Position numbers and translations under genes: made by a program. From the NCBI GenBank assembly GCA_000708835.1, contig DF237163.1:74673-138672 (forward strand): DNA of 64,000 bases. Reading direction: 5' to 3'. This DNA is from Klebsormidium nitens. Its lineage: Eukaryota > Streptophyta > Klebsormidiophyceae > Klebsormidiales > Klebsormidiaceae. Within the stretch, counting starts at the first letter, position 1, and every line of letters begins with the position of its first letter. The notes beneath the pieces are model-generated. The model was not told where the DNA came from, ran no database searches, and saw only the letters and a program-made list of their open reading frames with translations. Positions 49,401 through 58,900 of the stretch are shown here, one piece after another.

Positions 49401-50340
49401 AAGTGCAAGCAAGCCATGTACCCCCTTTCCATGCACTGATGCGTTTGTTTTGTGCAGAGGAAATGTGCTGTCAGTAAGCATCCAACCAACCGGCCGGACC
49501 ACGCGTCACAAACGGAACGGAGCGCTGGCACCGGAAAGCGCCCCCAAGAGCGGATCCCCTGCCAAAGAGGACCCGAAAGCGGGTGCTAACGGTTCCAAAT
49601 TGTTAGAGCGATCTGGGTCGATCCGTAAGCCGCAGCCCGTGAGCGAGGCACTTCCGGCGCAATATGGTTCCGGGGAGCTTCAGAAGCGGACGGAACCAGA
49701 AGCGGTGGAGACGAGCGGAGCGCCGAAGAACGAGGGGCCGTTGGCGGAAGTCGGGGCCAGTAGTCCCTCGCAATTGCCTTCTTCTACGTCCGGGGCAAAC
49801 CTTACCCAAAGTCTCAACCGAAACCCAAACCCAAACCCAAACCCGACTCAAGCTTCGTCTAGCAATCACCCCGGTTCCGCCCTTCCGGTTCCGGCGCCAC
49901 CTTCCGCAACAGCCCTGAATTCCCGGGCACCCACTCAGCCAGGGAGTACTTTCCTCTCAACCCAACCGGGGCCCCCTGAGACCACGCAACCGGGCGCGAG
50001 CCTCTCGTCCCGACCTTCGTTCAGCTCTTCCCGACCTCCCTTAGTGGGCTCGTCTTACACGACTCCAACGGCTCCAAACCCCGCGGTTTCTCCCAACCCC
50101 ACAGGCGCTTACGCGCCTTCGACGGCGGCTTCTTCGCTCATGAGCGCCTTGGGTAGCTCAGCATACGGACGAAGCGCGGCCGACGCGGCCGCGGCGCGCG
50201 TTCCCGCAGCCCAGCAGCCGCCTTTAAACGGGGCGTATGTCCCGGGTGCTTCGGCTGGGCGACTCGGGCAGCCGGGAACGGCGCCGTCCGCGGGTTTGCC
50301 CGGCGACCAGGGAGCACCGAGAAATGGAATGACGAGATAA
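43473..50340 (+). CDS. Double B-box, coiled-coil, IQ-motif protein (TRIM-like without RING)
   Basis: Exons: 43473-44183, 44470-44613, 44988-45086, 45453-45527, 45781-45861, 46075-46314, 46637-46980, 47233-47361, 47745-47843, 48012-48183, 48611-48713, 49082-49202 and 49458-50340 (1066 aa, all in phase). Residues 1-148 are a charged Lys/Arg/Glu/Asp/Ser region. B-box 1 starts CEVCEHREATMWCGDC (151). B-box 2 is CEEHGEILRAYCETD to NHKGH (208-239), and its last His is split by intron 1, which confirms that splice. Helical coiled-coil exons follow (about 240-400). An IQ calmodulin-binding motif sits near 518-535 (AMKIQARWRGASLRKAN). Then come an unrecognised mixed region and a Pro/Ser/Gly-rich tail with NPNPNPNP. 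There is no RING, so it is unlikely to be an E3 ligase by itself; scaffolding is an inference. If the exon 7 donor is skipped, TAA at 46982 ends a 565-aa form, so two adjacent genes are the alternative model. Confidence 0.7.
45571..45593. repeat. Small perfect hairpin in B-box gene intron 4
   Basis: GATTGTTCT and AGAACAATC pair across five bases. A further copy of the arm (AGATTGTTCTTGG) follows about 15 bp later. It lies within the intron between exons 4 and 5. Confidence 0.7.
46992..46997 (+). terminator. AATAAA polyadenylation-like hexamer inside intron 7 of the B-box gene
   Basis: AATAAA lies eight bases after the in-frame TAA that ends the read-through of exon 7. If cleavage occurs downstream, a shorter mRNA encoding the 565-aa form with both B-boxes, the coiled coil and the IQ motif would result. 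The run of A residues here could also make the match accidental. Confidence 0.35.
49821..49845 (+). repeat. AACCCA hexamer run coding Asn-Pro repeats
   Basis: Four tandem AACCCA/AAACCC-type units inside the last exon of the B-box gene encode alternating Asn and Pro. The unit length is a multiple of three, so copy-number changes would not break the frame. Confidence 0.8.
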
Positions 50341-51817
50341 GGTGCAACTTAACATGGCGAGGCTTCTAGGGAAGAGGTCAGACTTCACTGGCAGACTAGG
50401 GAAGCGGCGTTTATGAAGGCATAGAATGTCGGAAGGCTGGGGAGTAAGTTGAAAGGTTTAACCCAAGTTTGAGACGGTCTACGCAATGGGCACGTATAAG
50501 GCAAACTCAAAAGCGGAAAACCAAACGGACAGCTCTTCTTAAGCGATGCACGCGATTGGGCAATGCCAGTAGCTTGTATCTACATGGAATGTATGGATCG
50601 AATGGCAGTGGAGATGTTCAACGGTTGTTCATCGATCATGCGCACACACGAACCAAGCAACTCGCTAGCGGAGCTCAGTGACGGGGGACATCTCATTTGG
50701 ACGTCGTAGTCTACTTGAAGTCCGGCCAGCACTGCCGCCATGTCTTTACATGATGATGCGCTAGCTAGATCGAGAGATCCGATAATCTACCAAAGGTATA
50801 GACGTACCTCGTGTATCATACTCGATGGCATTCCATTTGCTGCCGCCCAAAATGGACTCAGGGGACGTACAATGATGAATATTTGATTCATGCAAACGAG
50901 CATCACTGGTTTTATAGGGTCTAGCATGCCAAACTGAGTGCGCGAGTTCCACATGCATGTGCCAGGACGGCGCGTGGCCTACGATGGATCCGCGACGCAC
51001 AAGGACGCATGTACCAGAACTGGGGGCACTCAATATAGTTTTAATCAGTCAGTGTGCAATCGATTATCAGACCAGTATGCAGCACATGCGTGGATTCAAT
51101 CATGCATGCACTCAGTGACCGTCGTGGCGGCTATAATCAATGGACTCGAAGTCCGACCGGACACCGTGGCCGCCACTGCAGACGCCTTCGCGGTCCGCAC
51201 TTTATTCAATAGCTGTACGTCGGATGTATAATTCAGGGGCCGGCTCCATGCAGCAACCAATAAGTCACGGTCCGCTCATGCACCGGCAAGTCAGATGAGT
51301 TGAGCGGAGCATTTGAGTCTGTATGCATGCCAGGTAGTATTCAATCAGTATATACCGTCGTGAATTCATGCAGGAGCCTGGAGCATGGCTTAGCACGACG
51401 ACGGTAGACACGTCGATCCTCTGCACACGAGTCTTTATCCGCGACCAGCTCAGGTCCGGCGCATGGCGCAGAGCCCGGGCGGGGCCTGACCCAGTGAGTC
51501 CGGTCAAAGTTAATGATGGGCCTTCCGGTCATTGAACGACCCATGCTACGAGGATTGAGCAACGACATCACATCGTACGTCAGGATTCCGTTTGCCAAGT
51601 TGACAGACCATCATAGTGCGCACGTACGCGACAATGCGCGTGTACTAGCGCTGCTGGTTGCTCCAAATCAGCCGGTTAAGTTCTTGAGAAGCGATGTTGG
51701 GCATATACAGTCATGAGGCCAGTCGACCATGAACTGTTTTGCAAGAAACCCAATCTTGTGCGCAACTATTCACTAAGTTCTTAAGACAAATGTTTTTAAT
51801 AAGCAATAAGAGCAGTA
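50341..51817. other. Convergent spacer between B-box gene and LHCA5
   Basis: Contains the 3' UTRs of both genes. No gene is seen. The middle (about 50.9-51.4 kb) is rich in CATGCA/TGCATG words, for example ATGCATGCA near 51104, which gives many small palindromes. I cannot assign them to a known repeat. Confidence 0.45.
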
Positions 51818-54800
51818 TCATACCGCTCTACCCAAAGTTTCGGCGACAGTCACATGGAATGGATCTGCTAGATGGTCCACCAAGTTCTCGATGGGCCCAG
51901 TCTTTGTCACCAGGGCTTGCACAATGAAGCCAAGAACTGCTACCATGGCTAGCCGCCCTGCAGAAATAGACGTTTGCAATTGAAGATCGATGCACGGCTT
52001 ATTTGTGTCACTGCCAATGAAGCATTTCGGGCAAACGACGATGAAGCTATGAATGCTTGCTTGCTGCAAAGTCGAGAAGCGTGAACAGAGGAACACATGA
52101 AGTTCCTACTGCCTTTCTCAAAATACTTGGGGGGAAAGAGGGATGTTTGAGACCAAAGTCTTTCAAGCAATACCGTCTCAGGCAGCGAGAGCTCCATCTC
52201 GATCGATGAGATATTCTCTCTCAGCATTGCAAGCGAAGAGTCCGACTTCGAATCAGACTTTGACACAGACCTGAAAGACGCAAGCAAATAATCAGCTCAC
52301 CGTTCTTCAACTCCTTTGTTCGCATCTGGAATACGTCGTCTTTTGCAGTGATGCCTGTTCCGAGCCCAGTAATATTGAAGAACGGGCCACCCGGATAACC
52401 CGGCTCTAGGCCTTCAAGAGTGGCCTCTATTCCGAAGAACCACGCGTCTTTTTGGGAGCCCGGTTTCACGAAGTCGTAGTACCGTTTTGTTTCGACGAAT
52501 CTGCAGAGAATGGATTCTGCTTGAGCACGCTGACAATCTAGGCCGTTTCAGCAACATTTCTCCAGCCGTTTATGCTCTTCAAAGGTTGATGATAAGTATG
52601 TTGACGAACCCACCTCGCTTGTCAGAAGCGTTTGAGTACCAGCAACTACAGCAAAATCGTTGGGGTTGCAAAGTATCGACGTCTTCGCTTTTTGAGACTT
52701 TTGCCTGAACATTCAGGATCTCTCGGGACTTTGCTTCACTTATCGATAGCAGATACTGAGAGCAGCCTCAACCGCAACGACAGGTAACATCTCGACGACC
52801 ACTTTCCGCATCTGGTCTATCTGACCAACCCAGTGCATGTCAGACCTGGGCTTCCACATGTTCCACACGAAACACCTCCACGACTTGCTGAGGCGATGGA
52901 AAGTCAGTACAAAACAGAACTCGGGCACACCCCCCGTTCTCAGCGTGGAATTTCGTCACATGCAGCGCTCACCCCATCAACAGCAGCTGTACCAAGAAGA
53001 GCGTTCCGGTGGGGGCGAAGTACGAGGCTGCGCCCGCCTCATACCAGACAGGGATGTCCCGACCAGAAGCTCTGAGTAACTGCACAAAAGCAGCCAGTAC
53101 AAAGCAGATTGTAACCAGTCGAGTATTTTCCGTCGGCAGCCAGGACCGCATCTGGTGAAAGCCATTGACGGACTCCTTTCTGGGAGTGCGTGAGGCATCA
53201 CGAGAAGGGATGTTTTGTTTGAGTGTTGCCGGCTGTAAAGATCTTGACACATTAAGCATTTGCAACTGCTATCCGCTGATTGGTAGGCCCATCGCCCCAA
53301 TTCAAAACAAAGTTGCAGTCTTTCTATAGACTTCCTCTAACCTGCCAAGCAGTCGTTGTTCAAGAGAGGCTAAGGCAGATTCCCGGTTTAAAGTTGAGTT
53401 TCCGTAACCAGTCTTGGCCACGTCTGTTATGGCCTCGGGGGGTCTGGATTTCTTCAAGGGGAGGGGTCTGTGAGAGGTCTTGAGCATGAAGAACCAGGGC
53501 GAATCCAAACTTGACACCGCTTCAATGCTTGAGAAAATTCATGGGGTGTCAGGAGTAAGAGCCCACAACAGGGCAGCATAACTGGTTTGAACTAGCACGT
53601 AGCCAAGAACATTTGCAGGCTTCAGAGAGGTACGATGACATGGTCCGGTACCACCAAGTTTGTGTTGCCAGAAAGCACTCTGGAGCCTTGAAGGCACAAT
53701 TGATGAGGTGACGATGCTGAACAATATAGTATGCCTTGGGCTTGCGCGATGTGCTGAGTGGACCAACAAAGGCGAACAAAACACTCCATCTGGTGGCAAA
53801 GCGTCTCACCTCTTGCCCCAGAATGCCTGCTGCTCCCAGCATCGCAAAGCGCGCATGCACCAGCTCTGCCTGGACGTACCACGCCAGGTCTGCCGGGTCT
53901 GTGCCTAGGCCAAGAGGGTCGAAGCCAAAGTCACCAGGGCGCCTGGAGAAAAAGAGTTAACTTTTGAGAAAGAGCAGGAAAGAAGGTATGGAAGATGTTG
54001 CAGTGAGGTGGTAGCCATGGACACTGTTTGAAAGTGATCGGTGATTGGTCGTCGCGGAGCAGAAACCGAGAATGCTAAGATCAAAAGGTGCTGAAGGGGA
54101 GCACCCGCCTTTATTGCCGGAAGCAAGCATAATATGGTGCGGTGGTGAACTATCTCTTGACGAGGCTGGTGCAGACGGATGTTTTCCCCAAGCCAGTGCG
54201 TATTGAAGGCGTGAGCGGAATCAGGTGGCATCGTTTGATGGCACCATACCGAAGCAACTAAACCCTAACTTCAAATACCTGAACAATGCAAGTGCCTGGC
54301 TTCCAAAGCCTGACTCCTGAACACCGCATTGCACCTTAGGGCCAACGATCCACGTCCACCTTTACCAGAGGGAGCAGCTTGTTGATGGCAGCTTGCTTAA
54401 AAAAGTCCTCTTCTTGAGGTAATAAGTAAATGTAGGGCCGCCACTAGTCAAGCTGGACTCTAAAATCAGATCCATCTTCGTGATCGAACCAACATTGCTG
54501 TTACAAACGCAGTCACAGACCAACAGACAATTTGGCAGCCACCTCTACAAGAAGCAACAATCAAACAAGGAAACATTCAAGCTATGTGCAGGGCATTCCT
54601 ACGTTCCATCCAGGTGCTTTGCTGGCGCTGTCCCGGGTAGCCACACCGGCCTCTCTGCGCTCGCCGAAACCCTGAAGCCGGCCCTGTTCTTATAGGCTAC
54701 TCCTCCCCTTTTCCTGATTGGCTTGTTGAATTGCTGGAGGGGCGATGCGGAGTGGCGCCTCAGACCAGCTCCCCTGAATACTGCATTGCGAATGCAGGGG

Positions 54801-54886
54801 GCGGATCCCGAACAATGGCGGCTGCTGCCTTCCACAGAGATCCTCGATGTGGCTTGGATCTGGCTGCGCGCTAGCGTTGAAGCCAT
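51818..54886 (-). CDS. LHCA5: Light-harvesting chlorophyll a/b protein of photosystem I, LHCA5 type
   Basis: Minus-strand exons, 5' to 3': 54603-54886, 53810-53942, 52973-53079, 52301-52500 and 51818-51957 (287 aa, all phases agree). Residues 1 to about 75 are a chloroplast transit peptide rich in Ser, Arg and Ala. The mature part opens with [18 protein letters not shown]. Helix B has [12 protein letters not shown] and [12 protein letters not shown] (Glu121, His124, Arg126), helix C is around PVWYEAGA, and helix A has ELKNGRLAM (Glu238, Asn241, Arg243). These are chlorophyll ligands and the Glu-Arg cross-bridges known for the family. [18 protein letters not shown] and [14 protein letters not shown] point to LHCA5 rather than LHCA1-4. 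His, not Asn, at the helix B ligand fits a form without the red-shifted chlorophyll of LHCA3/4. In land plants LHCA5 is a scarce PSI antenna that links NDH to PSI. The gene diverges from ARMC9. Confidence 0.9.
54260..54268 (-). promoter_or_regulatory. Telo-box (AAACCCTAA) in LHCA5 intron 1
   Basis: AAACCCTAA on the plus strand is the plant telo-box. It falls in the first intron of LHCA5, about 620 bp from the start codon. Telo-boxes near 5' ends often accompany highly expressed plant genes. A role here is inference only. Confidence 0.3.
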
Positions 54887-55921
54887 CGATGCTATACGTT
54901 TGCAAGAGCTCCAGAATCAGATGGAACAGATATCGGCGCTGGAAAGGTTGGCAGACAAGAAGCGCTGGAGCAATGCTAATTGCGATTATTAAAGCGGATC
55001 AGTACACAATGGCGTCCTTTTCACTTGCTGCAGAGGTGCAACTAAAAGGTATCCAAGCGCTGCTTCTGTTGCAGCTACAGTTGCTAGATTTATAAAAGCT
55101 CCAAACAAATTTCAATGAAATGAACAAGCTCCCTGCCGCCCAACAGAGTCACTTGAAATGTTTCGCGCGCGTGCGCGCAGATTGAAGAGCTGTAACGAGA
55201 GCCTTTCGATGCGTCCAAGAGGCTCTCGAAACCGTTGATGGGGAACTTTCAAAGACGACAGCAACCGCTGGTAATGTCGGAGGCAGCCCTGTGAAACCGT
55301 TGATGAAGCAGGCTTCACTGCATGTGCCAACGCTTCAAAGCTTTGCATTCGAACTTGCAATTATGCTCACACTCTTACAAGCTTGAGTCTGCCCTTTAGT
55401 TCAACAAGCGGAATTGTGCAAATTGTAGCCACTCCAACAGCTGACATATTGACATACTTCCGGTGATCTTTACGTCCATCCGGGCTCTCATCTTGTGAGC
55501 TCACCGAGCAGGTTAAGATTGCATGCGGGCTGGATTCAAGGGAGCCCCATGCACTGAGGTGTCCCGCCTTTCGACTCATCTACGAGTCGATATTAGACAA
55601 CTGATCGAGAGTTCATTGATCAGACAAAAAGCGATAACTTCAGGCAGCATTGCCACAAGCGGGCGGCCGTCGAATCAGCTGGGTATGGTGAATACCGAAT
55701 ACGCTTTGCTAGATATTACAACAGCTTTCATATTCAAAGCTGAGTTGCTGAGTTGCTGACACACAAGTTGACACCTTTCCTTGTTGAGCTCTTTTTTCCT
55801 GCCATTAACAGCCCATCTCACAGGAGATATTCCTACACATTCACGTTCTTATGTCACCAGCTAGCAGCTCTTCAGCTTTCAAGCTCCACTTCAGCAATGC
55901 TCTAAGTTACCGTAATCAAAG
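54887..55921. promoter_or_regulatory. Divergent promoter region between LHCA5 and ARMC9
   Basis: These 1,035 bp lie between the two start codons. A TTTATAAAAG box at about 55088-55097 on the plus strand is a TATA candidate pointing to ARMC9, although 830 bp upstream of its ATG. An AT-rich TAATAA stretch near 54990 could serve LHCA5 on the minus strand. No other gene is visible. Confidence 0.4.
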
Positions 55922-58900
55922 ATGGGCCATTCAGCGGAGACTCTAAGCGACCTGCAAGTCTGCAGAGCGCTGAAGGGCTGCATTGCTGAGTTCCTGGCTT
56001 ACCATGGGCTTCAAACCACTCTCAAGGCGAGCCATCTTTTCCTCATGAGCTCTCTCTTCGCATCACCTGTTTCGATTCTTTCTTGACGGTGGTGAGATCC
56101 AATGCCTTGATTGGTTATGGTAGCGGCTAATCTTACTCAACTATTTCCACCACCTGATCCTCAAGGAATATGTTTGCCTTCGGACAGGGTGTAGCTCCAG
56201 ACACTTCAGCGCGCATAAGTACGGTCGGAAAGGAGAGCCTTGACCAGAGTGAGCAAAGAGAACAATAAAATAATCATCGAAATTTGTGTGCGCAAGAAAG
56301 CATACTCATTCGGCTACACTCTGCCCAGCACGGGGCATCTCAATTTACAAACTAAAGCTTGGAGTATCTTCTCGATGTGAGTGTCACCTGGCCGTACAGA
56401 GCTCATTTCACGAAAGTTGTCGAGATTGCTACCCACGACCCTCTTGCAGTCCTTTGAGGAGGAGTTCTACACCAAGCGCATCGCCAACGCGTCTACTCTT
56501 GCCATCCCCTTCGAAGCCAAGACCGCCTTTCTCCAGTTTTTCAAAGCGGGGGACGGCCCCTCGTTCTTCACTCTCTGGGCTGAGCATGCCCCCCCTGACA
56601 GCAGCAAAGCAATGCTCAGTCTGCGACTGGAGCTGCACTCGTACTTCCTAGTCTGGGGGCCCACAAATGGGGGGGTAAAAGAAGGGTTTGAGAGCTTTCT
56701 GGGGGAAAGCGGGGGACAGCTGGCGCTGGAGAAAGACCAGTTGCATTACTTTGCGCTGCCGCACGTGACGGAGCCGCAGTCGCACCCACTCTTTCAGGTG
56801 AGTGGAGCATCTGCGCCGTGTTAGACTGGTTAACATGGGCAGTGGATTGTCGGTGTGGTGCTGTTCTGACTCAGAACAAGGTCGAGATATGTGATTACAA
56901 GCAATGCGCTGTGTTCATTCCCTTCTGTTGCGCTTGATTGCCATGAAGAGTTGGGGCGCGTTGCATTACAAACAAACTCCTGCTGGCATTCGTAGCTGCC
57001 AACCTGTACTGGTGATAAGGGATCATGTCCGTAAGCGTTTCTCAGATCTGGAGCGATTTAGGTCCAGCTTTCAGACACAAAGCATCCTTCCCAGGTCCCA
57101 TAAGCCATCTCTGAGCCTCAGTTGATGTCCGTGCTCGACTATGCTGTACAATATCCAGTTTGAGCACCAAAGGGCCCACAAAGGTCCAATTTTCGACAAG
57201 CAGATAGACAACGAAGCATCTCACTCTCGCAAACTCGGCTCACAATTGGCTGACACTGTTCACAGGAGCTCTTCACTGTGGAGTGGCGCGAGGCCCTGCG
57301 TCAGAAGCTGGAAGCTTTTCTCGACTACCGCGATCCCACGAAGATGACGCCACTTCTCCACGATATGTACCGCGATTTCCACACGCGACTCGCAGAGGAA
57401 TTTGGCGACCCAGCGATTGCGTCGAGCTTCGAGCTGGCGGAAGCAGATGCGATGGGCGCTTTTCCACTGGGCGCTTCACCAGGGGAAGAGGCTGGTGTGA
57501 AAGGGCTCTCTGGTGGGGCCAACGTTGGAACGGGGGAAAGTGGCGGCTTGGGGAGTCAGGGTGACGTCAGAACCTCGACGCGCAGGAGCATGATAGACTG
57601 GCTGAGAAAGCTGGAGCGGGGGGGCCAGGAAGGGCAACTTGCCGGGGCTAATCAGCCCCCCCGGAAAGGTTCCGCGGCGGAGCCGACTGTCAAGCCGCTT
57701 GTGAGTGGCAAAAATTTGCTCGAAGATGGGAATGGGTTCACGGGACAACGGATTGTTGCCAAAATGGTGGCAGAAGACCGGGGCGGCTTCTTCTCTTCGG
57801 GGCAACAGTTGCAGCAGGGACTGATGCTCCCCGTCTCGGGCCGCCCGCTGAGCGCCCGAACTCGGCGTCATCTGCTGACGTCATCTGCTGACGTGGCGCG
57901 GCAGAGCACGGACTCTATTCTCAGCAGACAGGACGAACGAGCAGATCGTGACGGGTCGCCCGCCAACAATACTGTTAAGCGGCCCCTTAGTGCGTCGATG
58001 AGTGTGGAGTCCGCAGCCGCTTTATTCGGGCGGGCGGCTTTGTCGGGTTCATCCGAACAGAGGACGGGGCAGAATGCAAGTATAGAAAGGGGTCAGGGGC
58101 TGAGTGGATGGCAAGGCAAGCCCGGGTCCGTTTCTCAGTCCCTGGCGTTTACTCCGCGCGAGGGGGAGGGATCGGAGTCAAGGCCGATGACCGGAAATGT
58201 CAAGCGGCCGCCGAAGATGCCTCTTATTCAAGTGGGCTTAGATTTGATGAAAGTTGCGGAACAGGGGGGAGCGAAGTTGAGGGGCGACGAGGAGACCATT
58301 GACAGGAGTCCGTCCCCCAAGGTCCGAACCCCTTCCTTGTCTACAGTGCTGTACCCAGTTCGTTCCAAGTCATTGTTAAGGAGATTAGCTTTAGGTTTCG
58401 GAGTTCTCCACGACTTCTGGCTTCTTGTGCTCCTCTGAAGATTCTCCATATTAAACCTGCTTGTGTGTGCAGTTCCCATTTGTCATTGCTTTCAGCCCGA
58501 GCAAGCAGTTTCGTCCAACCGCTCGAAGCGCACAAGTTTGACAAGCTGTCACGTATTCACAACTTTGATGACGCTAGCCCGCGAATCTTGTCTTGACGTT
58601 GGTCCCTGCAAAGAGGTTTGGTCGCTTTTGTCGCCCACAATACATACCTGGCACTCCCAGGATGTCTTCAAACACTGTTCAGAACCCCCTAATAATATCT
58701 GCAATCCCATAGAGAATCCATTGAATCCTGCCTTTCAGGTTATTCTCAGCCGTGCATGGAATCTTGCCGTTCATTACACGCCTTCTGTCGCCCACAACAC
58801 CGTCCAAAGGTATTCTGCATCCCTTCGAAGACATATCCAAGATCCATAAAAACGTTCTCGGATCTACTGACCAGTATGTTCCTTACAGGTCGCTCCCAGC

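Noticed and set aside
52740-52928. Possible extra LHCA5 exon after a CCTCAG acceptor
   Set aside because: Its translation does not fit the LHC fold, and exons 52973-53079 and 52301-52500 join in perfect phase and sequence without it.
53905-54018. ATG at 54018 (-) with a short Ser/Leu-rich peptide as the LHCA5 start
   Set aside because: It runs into a stop and is out of frame with the mature protein. The exon at 54603-54886 supplies the family's AERPVWLPG segment and joins in phase.
57283-57564. Overlapping alternative frame in ARMC9 exon 3
   Set aside because: A shadow of the GC-rich true frame. The real frame is set by phase and by similarity to ARMC9.
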